A program made the position numbers and the translations under genes. From the NCBI GenBank assembly GCA_039187315.1, contig JBCCZQ010000006.1:1-64000 (forward strand): a stretch of 64,000 nt of DNA. The letters are read 5' to 3'. This DNA comes from JANQQZ01 sp039187315. Lineage in GTDB: Bacteria > Planctomycetota > Phycisphaerae > Phycisphaerales > UBA1924. The notes below the pieces were generated by a model. It was not told where the DNA came from, searched no databases, and saw nothing but the letters and a program-made list of their open reading frames with translations. Shown here in pieces: positions 19,527 to 27,766 of the stretch (the first letter of the stretch is position 1; each line of letters opens with the position of its first letter).

Positions 19527-20255
19527 TCAAGCATCCGGCAGCAGCGGGAACAGCCCGATCGTCGCATCGTGCGCACCGAGATAGTCACGCCTGAAGATCG
19601 ACCGCGTCCCGGCATCCGCGAAATGCCGAAGCATCTCGAGCGCATCGAAACGATGCGCCGGGCCGGTGTCGCTGTTCTCCGGTGCGCCCAGCCCGGCGCT
19701 GAGAAAATTGAACACAACGCCGCCAGACCGATCGGCACGCCCGGACCCGTTGGCATCCACAGATCGGAGCACCGCGCGGTGCGCACGCTCGATGACCCCT
19801 GTCGCGCCGGCGACCTCGAACGTGTTCAGCGATCCAGAGAACACGAACACGCACCCGGGGGAAGACGCCGCGAGACGGTCGAAGAGCGCATCGTCCTGTG
19901 CGAAATCCGCCTCGATGACCGCGTCGCGCTGGAAACCCAGCCCTGGCATCCTCGCCCGGCTCGCCGCGGCTAGCTCCGGCACACCTTCGACACCGATATA
20001 CCCGCCAACCTCCAGACCTATGGACCGGATCCAGCCCGCCAGATCCGCGACCCCGCAGCCGATATCAATGACGGTCCGGCCCTCCAGCCGCAGGATCGTG
20101 CCGAGCTCGGTCGGGCCCGCGAGCCCTGTCGCCGCGACCTCGAGCAGCACCTTGAACCGGATCTCCTGGTACGCCTTGTTCCGCCACAGAAGAGCGTCGA
20201 ACCCCGGACCGCTGGCCTCGACCGCACGCCGATAGGGCTCGAGCGGCTCGGGCAT
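19527..20255 (-). CDS. Class I SAM-dependent methyltransferase
   Basis: 242 residues with a Rossmann-type core: motif I VIDIGCGVADLAGWI, then the acidic end of strand 2 in YIGVEGVPELAAASR, and EADFAQDD as motif II. GGGAGAA is 8 bases before the ATG. The motifs support SAM binding, but the acceptor cannot be told. It lies 30 bp after the PfkB kinase gene on the same strand, at the end of the pqiA-pqiB-kinase run. Confidence 0.75.
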   Translation of the reverse strand: MPEPLEPYRRAVEASGPGFDALLWRNKAYQEIRFKVLLEVAATGLAGPTELGTILRLEGRTVIDIGCGVADLAGWIRSIGLEVGGYIGVEGVPELAAASRARMPGLGFQRDAVIEADFAQDDALFDRLAASSPGCVFVFSGSLNTFEVAGATGVIERAHRAVLRSVDANGSGRADRSGGVVFNFLSAGLGAPENSDTGPAHRFDALEMLRHFADAGTRSIFRRDYLGAHDATIGLFPLLPDA

Positions 20256-20285
20256 CGCTGGCGTTCTCCCTTGCGAAAGCCTCGC

Positions 20286-21212
20286 TCAGAGCCGAAGCAT
20301 GTCGGCGAACGTCTCGAACCGCTCGCCGAGCTGGTCGGCGTTCAGCGAAGAGAGCCGCTCGAGGCTGAACGTCTCGATAGTGAAGCTGGCCATGACGGTG
20401 CCGTGCGCGAGCGCGGTCTTGAGGGTCTCGGCCGACCGGACCGTCTGGTTCTGGCTCGCGAGGTAGCCCATCATGCCACCGGCGAACGTATCACCCGCGC
20501 CCGTCGGATCGACGACATCATCGGTCGGGAAGGCCGGCATAGCCCCGATGCCGATGCCGTGCGCCTCGCGGATGGCGAACAGGCAGCCGTGCTCGCCCTT
20601 CTTGACAACCACGAACGTCGGTCCCATCTCGAGGATCTTCTTCGCGGCCGCGACCGTGTTCTTCAGCCCTGTGAACTGCTCAGCCTCGTCGAAGTTCAGC
20701 ACCAGGCCATCGACCTTGCCGCAGAGCGTTTCCAGCTCAGGCCGAGCGGTCTCGATCCACAGGTCCATCGTGTCGGCGACCGCGAGCCTGCGATCCGGCA
20801 GCTGCTCGAGCATGCCAAGCTGCACCGCTGGGTGCGTGTTGGCAAGGAAGACGCTCCTGGAGTCTCGGTAGCCGTCGGGGATCGCCGGCGGTTCCTCGAC
20901 GAGCACGTTCAGATCCGTGAACGTCGTCTCCCGCTGGTCCATGTTGTCGAGGTACTTGCCACCCCAGCGGAAGGTCTTCGAGCCCGACCGCGTCTCGAGC
21001 CCGTCCAGATCGATGTTCGCGTAGCGCTCCAGCTGCTGGCGGTGCTCGGGCGGGAAGTCGTCCCCCACAGCGGCCACCACGCGCACAGTCGTGTGCTGCT
21101 GAGCCGCGGCGGCGAAGTATGCGCACGAACCGCCGAGCACGCCCTCACGCTTCTCGCCCGCGGGCGTCTCAACCGTATCCATCCCGACCGTTCCGGTGAC
21201 AATCAAACTCAT
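20286..21212 (-). CDS. PfkB-family carbohydrate kinase
   Basis: A ribokinase/adenosine kinase-type sugar or nucleoside kinase of 308 residues from ATG 21212. The second PfkB signature DPTGAGDTFAGG is present, with the anion hole GAGD at 238-241 and D241 as catalytic base; the N-terminal G-rich region VLGGSCAYFAAAAQQ is also typical. MSLIVTGTVGMDTVETP is a standard PfkB beginning, so the upstream extension to 21245 is not used. Related bacterial proteins are often annotated as sugar kinases, and substrate identity is uncertain. It follows pqiB by 42 bp and precedes a methyltransferase by 30 bp. Confidence 0.8.
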   Translation of the reverse strand: MSLIVTGTVGMDTVETPAGEKREGVLGGSCAYFAAAAQQHTTVRVVAAVGDDFPPEHRQQLERYANIDLDGLETRSGSKTFRWGGKYLDNMDQRETTFTDLNVLVEEPPAIPDGYRDSRSVFLANTHPAVQLGMLEQLPDRRLAVADTMDLWIETARPELETLCGKVDGLVLNFDEAEQFTGLKNTVAAAKKILEMGPTFVVVKKGEHGCLFAIREAHGIGIGAMPAFPTDDVVDPTGAGDTFAGGMMGYLASQNQTVRSAETLKTALAHGTVMASFTIETFSLERLSSLNADQLGERFETFADMLRL

Positions 21213-21254
21213 GCGATGACTGTAGCCGTGCTGCTTCCGGCGCAACGGCCGGCG

Positions 21255-22190
21255 TCATTCGGGAGCGATCGCTACGCCGAGCTGGATGTCTGGCTCCCAC
21301 CGCAACCAGGACGGCTCGGCCCGCGCGGCCAGCTCGAACTCGGCACCCGCCTCGGCGAGCTCGCCGAAGCGCGTGGGCGTGGCCATGGCCACAGCGCCGC
21401 GTAACACGCTGTCAAGCGAAGACGCCTCGAGCGAGATCCCGCTGAACCAGCCGACCTCGACACCCACGCCCCCGGTGTCCCAGAACCGGCTGTCGTCGCG
21501 CACCAGCGCACGGTACGCGAGGTTGATCTCCGCCTCGATCCGCACGTGCGTCGCGTCGGGCGCCAGGCCCACGCGACGCACCAGCCCGATCGGCATGCCC
21601 CGGTAGAGCACCGGCGAGCCCGGCGAGGCCGTGCCAGCCGAGCCCGCCACGAGCACGATCGGGTGCCCGGGGGCCTCGAGATCGACACCCATGGGCGCAG
21701 ACGGCTTGCCCTCGAACCGCCGAGCCACCGGCCCACCGGGGTCGCCGGGAAGGACCGCGATGTACCGCGGCCCGATGATCGTTTCGAGCCCCTCCACCCC
21801 CTGCAGGCTGACCTCCGGCCGAACCACCCAATACCGCGACCCCTCGACAGCCAGCCCCCTGGCGTGCGGGGCAAGCTCCGCCTCGACATCGACAGCCTCG
21901 AGATCCTCCGTCAGCCGGACCGATCGCACCACACCGACGCTGATCCCCCGGTGCACGATCGATGCGCCCGGCTCGATCGACTGAGCATCGTCGAAGCGGA
22001 TCACGATCGTCGGCCCGCGCTCGCGGTTGACCTGGACAAAGAGCACCACGATCAAAGCCGTGACCGCCAAGACCGGCAGCAGCCACGCGAGGCTGACACG
22101 CGAGGGCTGCCGCACGATGCGGGCCTCGGGCGGACCATCAGGCTCGGGCTCCCGTTTCGGCTCGGCTCGGTTGTCAGGGCCCTCGCTCAT
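21255..22190 (-). CDS. pqiB: MCE/MlaD-domain protein, PqiB-like
   Basis: 311 residues. A Pro/Glu-rich N-terminus precedes one transmembrane anchor (residues about 33-53, VSLAWLLPVLAVTALIVVLF). Two MCE repeats follow: TIVIRFDDAQSIEPGASIVHRG and PIVLVAGSAGTASPGSPVLYRG. PqiB proteins form periplasmic tubes for phospholipid transfer between membranes; E. coli PqiB has three MCE domains, so this is a shorter form. The ATG overlaps the pqiA stop (ATGA), the classic pqiAB arrangement. pqiC is not seen. The gene symbol is by family and context. Confidence 0.75.
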   Translation of the reverse strand: MSEGPDNRAEPKREPEPDGPPEARIVRQPSRVSLAWLLPVLAVTALIVVLFVQVNRERGPTIVIRFDDAQSIEPGASIVHRGISVGVVRSVRLTEDLEAVDVEAELAPHARGLAVEGSRYWVVRPEVSLQGVEGLETIIGPRYIAVLPGDPGGPVARRFEGKPSAPMGVDLEAPGHPIVLVAGSAGTASPGSPVLYRGMPIGLVRRVGLAPDATHVRIEAEINLAYRALVRDDSRFWDTGGVGVEVGWFSGISLEASSLDSVLRGAVAMATPTRFGELAEAGAEFELAARAEPSWLRWEPDIQLGVAIAPE

Positions 22191-22816
22191 GCCGGCCGAC
22201 CCGCGCTGCCGAACCCGCCCTCGAATCGCGGGTCTTCCCAGATCGCGTGCGGGTCGAAGCTCATCGACGCCAACAGACTCAGCACCACGACCGCGCCGAA
22301 CACGACCACGCCCGGCCCGGGCGTGACCGTCACGAGATCGCCGAGCTTGACCGCCGCAACCAAGACCGCCACCAGCAGCACATCGAGCATGCCCCACCGC
22401 CCGATGAATTCCACTGCGTGGTACGTGGCCGCTCGGTGCGAGGACGACAGCAGCCGTCCCCCCATCGTCAGCATGAACAGCGCCGACAGCTTGGCAATAG
22501 GCGTCACGATTGAAAAGAACAGCACCGTGAGCCCGACGAACAGGTACCCCTCGGCCAGCAGATCGATCATGCCCGACCAGATGGATGCGACCGACTCATG
22601 CCCGAGGCGCGTCAGCGTCATCACGGGTAATACGAGCGCGAACGGGTAAAGGATCAGACCCGTCGTGGCGAAAGCGGCGGTCCGCGACGAGGCACCGGGT
22701 TTTGTGCCGTGGCGGATCACCGAGCCGCAGCGAACACACCTCGCGACGTGCCGCTCCGGAACGTCACCAACAGTGTGGACCAGACCGCATGTTGCGCAAG
22801 CGCGGAGCGATGGCAT
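22187..22816 (-). CDS. pqiA: Paraquat-inducible protein A family membrane protein
   Basis: 209 residues. An N-terminal zinc-ribbon-like knuckle pair, C7xxC10 and C27xxC30 (CATCG, CVRCG), is followed by four hydrophobic segments, including the conserved LILYPFALVLPVMTL and GRWGMLDVLLVAVLVAAVKLGDL stretches of PqiA. E. coli PqiA has two such units; this protein has one, as in many other bacteria. It is the inner-membrane partner of the MCE protein, overlapping it by four bases. No clear ribosome binding site precedes the ATG. Confidence 0.85.
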   Translation of the reverse strand: MPSLRACATCGLVHTVGDVPERHVARCVRCGSVIRHGTKPGASSRTAAFATTGLILYPFALVLPVMTLTRLGHESVASIWSGMIDLLAEGYLFVGLTVLFFSIVTPIAKLSALFMLTMGGRLLSSSHRAATYHAVEFIGRWGMLDVLLVAVLVAAVKLGDLVTVTPGPGVVVFGAVVVLSLLASMSFDPHAIWEDPRFEGGFGSAGRPA

Positions 22817-22868
22817 GCCGCGAGTCTAATCTCTTCAGCCGATCAACGCTCCGGGGCTCGCGGCAGGA

Positions 22869-23078
22869 TCAGGCCGAGTGCGCGTAGGGCGTGAACCGAT
22901 CGCACGAGCTGATCGGGGCGACCCGCAGGCCGGCCGTGGTCAGCTCCGGGTGGCCGCACTCCTCGATGGCGTCGGCCGGGGCCTCTCCTTTGATGCGGAT
23001 CTGGATGACGCGCTCGCCGGCCTCATCGCCGCCGAAATGAGCACATTTGCCGCACTGACCGTCGTCAACCTTCAGCAT
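22869..23078 (-). CDS. Conserved small four-cysteine protein
   Basis: 69 residues, start fixed by a perfect AGGAGGT 5 bases before the ATG. It has CxxC near the N-terminus (QCGKCAHFG) and single cysteines in ECGHPEL and ISSCDRF, enough for one metal site. The pattern resembles a small uncharacterised protein I associate with planctomycetes, but I cannot name a function. It stands alone between pqiA and the DUF4259 gene. Confidence 0.7.
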   Translation of the reverse strand: MLKVDDGQCGKCAHFGGDEAGERVIQIRIKGEAPADAIEECGHPELTTAGLRVAPISSCDRFTPYAHSA

Positions 23079-23246
23079 CGTACACCTCCTGAGTTCCGTA
23101 GTTGTTTACGACACACATCGGCCACGGGATGCTGAGAAGACGTCTCGATTGCTCGTTGAGACCCGGCCGCAAGGAAGTCGGTGTTTCGTCCGAAAAAACA
23201 CGGAATCGATGACGCCTATGAGCAACGAGTCACGTGAAGCCCGGCC

Positions 23247-23636
23247 TTATGGCCAAGCATCCAAAATGGGCTGCACCTGAGCCCGCCACTCGTCCAGGTG
23301 CCCGGCTTCATTGTGAAGCTCCGCAAGCTCGGAGTTGGGGTCGTACATGACCCGATGGATGAGGGTACGCAGGTACGCCTGTTGATCGCGATTCAGTTCC
23401 GTACGCACCTTGGCCAACATCCACGTTCGATCGTCATCAATCGCGACACCGGTCACCAAGACACCCATGGCAATCGCGATTTCCCCAGTGGACGCTTCGA
23501 GAAACCCGTCTTCGGACTCGATCTCATCCTTGATCTCGGCGAGCAGGCGCGCGACCGAGTCTGCATCCTCTTCGATATCAGCGACGACATCAGCGGCAGC
23601 ATCGTTCTCAAGCGGTCCGAGCCCCCAGGTTCCCAT
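23247..23636 (-). CDS. DUF4259 domain-containing protein
   Basis: 129 residues from ATG 23636 (GAGGG just upstream). The start MGTWGLGPLENDAAADVVADI matches the MGTWG-x-x-x-x-DNDxAxDF beginning that defines DUF4259. It is small, acidic and soluble, and function is unknown for the family. It lies 32 bp after glnS on the same strand and is probably its last co-transcribed gene. It is followed by about 170 bp with no feature I can support. Confidence 0.75.
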   Translation of the reverse strand: MGTWGLGPLENDAAADVVADIEEDADSVARLLAEIKDEIESEDGFLEASTGEIAIAMGVLVTGVAIDDDRTWMLAKVRTELNRDQQAYLRTLIHRVMYDPNSELAELHNEAGHLDEWRAQVQPILDAWP

Positions 23637-23668
23637 CGAAACCCTCACCCGACAATGCAACCGACAAC

Positions 23669-25504
23669 CTATTTGTTCTGCTTGGCCCACGAATCACGCA
23701 GCGATACGGTCCGGTTGAACACGAGCGAATCTTGCGTCGAGTCCGGATCGACACAGAAGTAACCTAGCCGCTCGAACTGGAAGACCGGACCGAGATCGCC
23801 GAGTTCGCTGTGGAAGCGACCGGCCTCGGCGGCCTGGCGTGCGTGCTCGGCAAGCGCAGGCTCCAGCTTGGCACCCGCAACGACCTTCAGTGACTCCGGG
23901 TTGAGGTTCTCCAGGAAGCTCCAGCCTTCCGCCGCGTCCTTGGGTTCTTTGTCCGGCCGCTCCACGCTGAAGAGCCGGTCGAACAGACGGACCTCCGCAT
24001 CGACCGCGTGCTCGGCGCTGACCCAGTGGAGCGTGCCCTTGACCTTGCGGACGTTGTCCTCGGCGTCGGGCGGCGGCGAGTCACCGCCTCGTGTCTGCGG
24101 ATCGTGCGTGGCGTGGATCTCGGTCACCCTGCCAGCGTCGTCGGTCTCGAAGCCAGTGCAGGTGATCCAGTAGCCGTAGCGCAGCCGGACCTCTCTTCCA
24201 GGGCCCAGGCGGAAGAACTTCCTGGGAGGGTCGGCCATGAAGTCCTCGCGCTCGATCCACAGCTCACGGGTGAACGGGATCTGCCGCTTCCCTGCGGCGT
24301 CGTCCTCGGGGTTGTTGACCGCGTCGAGCCAATCGGTCTTCGACGCCTCCCAGTTCGTCACCACCACCTTCACGGGATCGAGGACCGCCATCCGCCTGGG
24401 CGCAGCCTTGTTCAGGTGCTCACGCACCGCGTTCTCGAGCAGGCCGATGTCGTGAACCGCGTTGAATTTGGTTACGCCCACGCCCTGGCAGAAGTTCCGG
24501 ATGGCCTCGGGCGTATAGCCGAGCCGACGGAGCCCGCTGAGCGTCGGCATCCGTGGGTCGTCCCATCCGGACACACGGCCCTCATCGACTAGCTGCTTGA
24601 GCTTCCGCTTGCTAGTGACGATGTAGCTCGGGTTCAGGCGGGCGAACTCGGTCTGCTGCGGATGATGGATGGGCTCGGGCCTGTCCCGGTTGATCGCGTC
24701 GATGAACCAGTCGTACAGCGGGCGGTGGTTCTCGAACTCCAGCGTGCAGAGCGAGTTCGTCACGCCCTCGATCGAATCCTCCAGCCCGTGCGCCCAGTCG
24801 TACATCGGGTAGACGTGCCAGCGGTCGCCCGTGCGGTGGTGCGTGGCGTTTACCACGCGGTACATCACCGGGTCGCGCAGGTTCATGTTCGGGCTGGCCA
24901 TGTCGATCTTGGCGCGCAGCACCGCCGCCCCATCGCCGAGCCCGCCCCCGACCATCTCCGCGAACAGCCCAAGCGACTCTTCGGCAGGACGATCACGGAA
25001 GGGCGACGCCTCGCCGGGTCTGGTGACGCTCCCGCGCTGCCGGCGGATCGTCTCAGGGTCCTGCGTGTCGACGTACGCCAGGCCCTTCTCGATCAGTTCC
25101 ACCGCCCAGGCGTGCATCTGCTCGAAGTAGTCGCTCGCGAACAGCACACCCCGCATCGGATCCGCGTCGTCCGCACCGTCCCAGCGGTAGCCGAGCCAGC
25201 GGATGTCGCGGACGATCGAGTCAACGAACGCCTGCTCTTCCTTGGCCGGGTTGGTGTCATCGAAGCGAAGGAAGCAGCGGCCGCCGTACGACTCGGCAAG
25301 CCCGAAGCTCACGCAGACCGCCTTCGCGTGGCCGATGTGCAGGAAGCCATTCGGCTCGGGCGGGAAGCGGGTGACGACGGCCGTGGCGTCGCCGGGCTCG
25401 CCCCATCGTCCCTCGGCGATGTGCCGGTCGATCAGCTGCTGGATGAAGTGCCGGCGCTCGGCCTTTGGTTCGCTGGCGGCATCGTTGGGGGCGCTGTTGG
25501 TCAT
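23669..25504 (-). CDS. glnS: Glutamine--tRNA ligase
   Basis: GlnRS charges tRNA-Gln directly. 611 residues. HIGH motif at 56-59 (RFPPEPNGFLHIGHAKAV), KMSKS equivalent TSKRK at 297-301 followed by GWDDPRMPTLSGLRRLGYTPEAI, and a beta-barrel anticodon-binding region (VDAEVRLFDRLFSVERPDKE; later FHSELGDLGPVFQFERLGYFC). These separate it from GluRS. The ATG overlaps the stop of the interrupted ORF upstream by ATGA, indicating translational coupling at least in the past. A glutaminyl enzyme beside a separate gltX 2 kb away implies direct glutaminylation rather than reliance on GatCAB. Confidence 0.96.
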   Translation of the reverse strand: MTNSAPNDAASEPKAERRHFIQQLIDRHIAEGRWGEPGDATAVVTRFPPEPNGFLHIGHAKAVCVSFGLAESYGGRCFLRFDDTNPAKEEQAFVDSIVRDIRWLGYRWDGADDADPMRGVLFASDYFEQMHAWAVELIEKGLAYVDTQDPETIRRQRGSVTRPGEASPFRDRPAEESLGLFAEMVGGGLGDGAAVLRAKIDMASPNMNLRDPVMYRVVNATHHRTGDRWHVYPMYDWAHGLEDSIEGVTNSLCTLEFENHRPLYDWFIDAINRDRPEPIHHPQQTEFARLNPSYIVTSKRKLKQLVDEGRVSGWDDPRMPTLSGLRRLGYTPEAIRNFCQGVGVTKFNAVHDIGLLENAVREHLNKAAPRRMAVLDPVKVVVTNWEASKTDWLDAVNNPEDDAAGKRQIPFTRELWIEREDFMADPPRKFFRLGPGREVRLRYGYWITCTGFETDDAGRVTEIHATHDPQTRGGDSPPPDAEDNVRKVKGTLHWVSAEHAVDAEVRLFDRLFSVERPDKEPKDAAEGWSFLENLNPESLKVVAGAKLEPALAEHARQAAEAGRFHSELGDLGPVFQFERLGYFCVDPDSTQDSLVFNRTVSLRDSWAKQNK

Positions 25505-25866
25505 CGCAGCGATGATAGATCAACATCGCCGGGTTTCGCAGGCGAGACGATCAGTTGCAACGGTGCATCGGGCTCGCCGACCAGCTCGATCCTGATCTTC
25601 CAGGTGCCGCCCATCGGCTTCTTGGCTGAGCCTTGCAGCAGGGTATAGACGGCGAGAAAGTACGCCGCCGGCAGGCTGGTCCGCTTTGCGAGCCGAACCG
25701 AACGCTAGCGTTGCACGCCTCGGCTGAGGTCACGGTGAGCGTCGCGTGGGGCAGCTTGCCGATGCCATCGATCACCCAAGCGGCCGAGCGAAACAGACAA
25801 CGCCTGAGCGATCACATCACCCTCTGGATCTGCTTGTGTCGCGCGAGCGTCCGTGCGTTTCGCCAT
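25501..25866 (-). pseudogene. Interrupted ORF upstream of glnS (in-frame amber or paired frameshifts)
   Basis: A frame of 121 codons runs from ATG 25866 (MAKRTDARATQADPEGDVIAQ) to a TGA at 25501-25503 that overlaps the glnS ATG, but a TAG at 25705-25707 (codon 54) interrupts it. Downstream of the TAG the same frame reads LAKRTSLPAAYFLAVYTL, MGGTWKIRIELVGEPDA and ends GDVDLSSLR, with the GC-rich third positions of real genes. In the stretch just before the TAG the +1 frame looks more coding (WVIDGIGKLPHATLTVTS) than the main frame (DRWHRQAAPRDAHRDL). Two compensating indels, or a sequencing error, would explain this as well as a nonsense mutation. It lies 27 bp after the pentapeptide gene. I do not recognise the family. 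Confidence 0.55.
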
Positions 25867-25893
25867 GACGGATCTTTCGCTCGCCGGCGTTCG

Positions 25894-26511
25894 CTAGGAG
25901 GGATGCTCGTCCTCGGGCATCGGCTCGACGCGCAGGCCCATGGCGGCCGCGAAGATGTCCGCCTGCTCCGGCGCGATGACCGCACCTCGCAGCAGATCGG
26001 GATTGACGACCAGCCCGTCTACGCGTGAACCGCGGAAATCCGTCTCGCCGAGCCGGCTCGATGCGAACCGTGCCTGGCGCAGGTCGCAGCCTCGGAAGAC
26101 AACACCCTTGAGCTGCGCCTCTTCGAAGTCCGCCTCGCGCAGGTCGCAACACTCGAACCAGCAGCGCTCAAGGCGCGTACCGAAGGCGCGGGCGAGGCCG
26201 ATCTGGCAGTCCACACAGCGAACATCGCGGAGCGTCGCGCCCGAGACATCGACTCCGGTGAGCCGGCAATCGCGCAGCTCGACGCGTGTCGCCCCGAGAT
26301 CGGTGCAGAGCAGGTTCGCCAGATCGCATGCGCGGAGCGTGACATCGCGCAGGCGACGCACCCGCACGGCCCCCACCGCCCGGCAGCGCTCGATAGCTGC
26401 GCCGATGATCTCATCGTCGGATGCAAGCTCGGCGCCGATCTCGGCATCGACAACCGAACGCTCGGGGGGTTCAGGCGTTTCGACATCAGAGCCACGCAAC
26501 GGCACAGGCAT
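25894..26511 (-). CDS. Pentapeptide-repeat protein
   Basis: 205 residues with a run of about 20 A(D/N)LxX-type pentapeptides between residues about 50 and 165, for example ACDLANLLCTDLGATRVELRD, with further units CDLREADFEEAQLKGVVFRG and CDLRQARF. These build a right-handed quadrilateral beta-helix. Some members mimic DNA and protect gyrase (Qnr, MfpA), but most are of unknown role, and nothing here points to gyrase. The C-terminus (PEQADIFAAAMGLRV) is shared with many family members. It sits 30 bp after the OYE gene, in the minus-strand run leading to glnS. Confidence 0.8.
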   Translation of the reverse strand: MPVPLRGSDVETPEPPERSVVDAEIGAELASDDEIIGAAIERCRAVGAVRVRRLRDVTLRACDLANLLCTDLGATRVELRDCRLTGVDVSGATLRDVRCVDCQIGLARAFGTRLERCWFECCDLREADFEEAQLKGVVFRGCDLRQARFASSRLGETDFRGSRVDGLVVNPDLLRGAVIAPEQADIFAAAMGLRVEPMPEDEHPS

Positions 26512-26541
26512 GCCCGCATGGTATCAAGATCGCTCCGAGCT

Positions 26542-27660
26542 TCAGGCCGTCGCCTCGGCCAGCGACGGGTAGTCGGTGTACCCCACCTCGGTCCCGCTGT
26601 AGTACGTCTCGCGGTTCGATTCGTTATACGGCCCGCCAACGCGGATGCGGTCGACCAGATCCGGGTTGCCGATGTACATGGTCCCGAAGGCGATCGCGTC
26701 GGCCCGGCTCTCGGCCAATCGCTGCTCGGCGGTCTCGGGCGTCAGCCCGCCATTGCCGATGTAAACGTGCCCCCCCGCTTGCTTGAAGCGCTCGGAGATG
26801 GAGCCGTGGACGCGGTCGTTCTCGGCGTCGCGCTCGGTCCCACCGAAGCTCTCGACCGCGTGCAGGTACGCCAGCCCGAGTGTGCCCAGACCCGCGGCAA
26901 GCTCGCCGAACGTCGCCTCGGGCGACGAATCGGTCAGGTCGTTGAACTGCCCCAGAGGGCTGATGCGGTAACCGACCCGGCCGGCGCCCCAGACGCTCAC
27001 CACAGCTCGGGCGACTTCAAGGGGCAGTCGGATGCGGTTCTCGATCGCGCCGCCGTAGCTGTCGTCGCGCTTGTTGGTCCCGTCTCGGGTGAACTGGTCC
27101 AACAGGTAGCCGTTGGCGCCGTGGATCTCGACGCCGTCGAAGCCGGCGCGCTTCGCGTTCTTGGCGGCGAGCAGGTACTGCTCCACGATCCCGGGCAGCT
27201 CGTCCGTCTCGAGCGCACGCGGCTCCGAAACATCGACCATGCCCGATTCGGCGTCGATGTAGGTCTGGCTCTTGGCGCGCAGCGCCGAGGGAGCGACGGG
27301 CTGCTGGCCATCGGGCTGAAGCCCAGTGTGGCTGATGCGGCCTACATGCCAGAGCTGGAGCACGATCCGCCCGCCCGCGATGTGCACGGCATCGGTGATC
27401 AACCTCCAGCCGGCGACCTGCTCGTCGCTATGGATGCCAGGCGTGAAGGCGTAGCCCTTGCCCTGCGGGCTGATCTGCGTCGCCTCGCTGACGATCAGGC
27501 CCGCGCCGGCGCGCTGGCGGTAGTACTCGGCGTTGAGCTCCCAAGGGATATCCCCAGGCTGCTTGCTCCGGCTGCGGGTCAAGGGGGCCATAAAAACGCG
27601 GTTGGGAGCCTCGATATCCCCGACAGCGATCGGGCTGAGCAGGTTCGGGAAGCTTGTCAC
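26542..27660 (-). CDS. Alkene reductase, Old Yellow Enzyme family (NemA-like)
   Basis: An FMN- and NAD(P)H-dependent ene-reductase of 372 residues. GTG 27660 is chosen because GGAGA lies 6 bases before it; the open frame continues to 27741 but crosses the inverted repeat. The TIM barrel starts FPNLLSPIAVGDIEAPNRVF. FMN- and substrate-binding motifs are APLTRSRS, LQLWHVGR and the H180-x-x-N183 pair (EIHGANGYLLDQF), with Y185 as candidate proton donor. IGNGGLTPETAE is the phosphate-binding region. NemA-type enzymes reduce nitrate esters, N-ethylmaleimide and enals. A perfect palindrome inside a longer inverted repeat lies about 70 bp upstream and may be its operator. Confidence 0.88.
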   Translation of the reverse strand: MTSFPNLLSPIAVGDIEAPNRVFMAPLTRSRSKQPGDIPWELNAEYYRQRAGAGLIVSEATQISPQGKGYAFTPGIHSDEQVAGWRLITDAVHIAGGRIVLQLWHVGRISHTGLQPDGQQPVAPSALRAKSQTYIDAESGMVDVSEPRALETDELPGIVEQYLLAAKNAKRAGFDGVEIHGANGYLLDQFTRDGTNKRDDSYGGAIENRIRLPLEVARAVVSVWGAGRVGYRISPLGQFNDLTDSSPEATFGELAAGLGTLGLAYLHAVESFGGTERDAENDRVHGSISERFKQAGGHVYIGNGGLTPETAEQRLAESRADAIAFGTMYIGNPDLVDRIRVGGPYNESNRETYYSGTEVGYTDYPSLAEATA

Positions 27661-27723
27661 GGCAGATCTCCTTCGTGGGTGCCGGCGAGGAACGCGGCAG
27701 CGGCCGCCTCGATTCCCGGGTAC

Positions 27724-27760
27724 GGCCTTATTTTGGAACAATTGTTCAAAAGAATAGGCC
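27724..27760. promoter_or_regulatory. AT-rich inverted repeat centred on GAACAATTGTTC between gltX and the OYE gene
   Basis: The core GAACAATTGTTC (27736-27747) is a perfect 12-bp palindrome. TTTT and AAAA flanks extend it, and GGCC arms at 27724-27727 and 27757-27760 close it. It lies between the gltX stop and the OYE start, both on the minus strand. The core looks like a site for a small winged-helix (MarR/HxlR) or TetR-type repressor, the usual kind of control for OYE genes. It could also fold as a terminator hairpin for gltX, but no T-tract follows on the minus strand. Confidence 0.5.
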
Positions 27761-27766
27761 GACCGC

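Noticed and set aside
20271..21404. 377-codon plus-strand open frame opposite the PfkB kinase
   Set aside because: Antisense shadow; the minus-strand translation has a clear PfkB signature.
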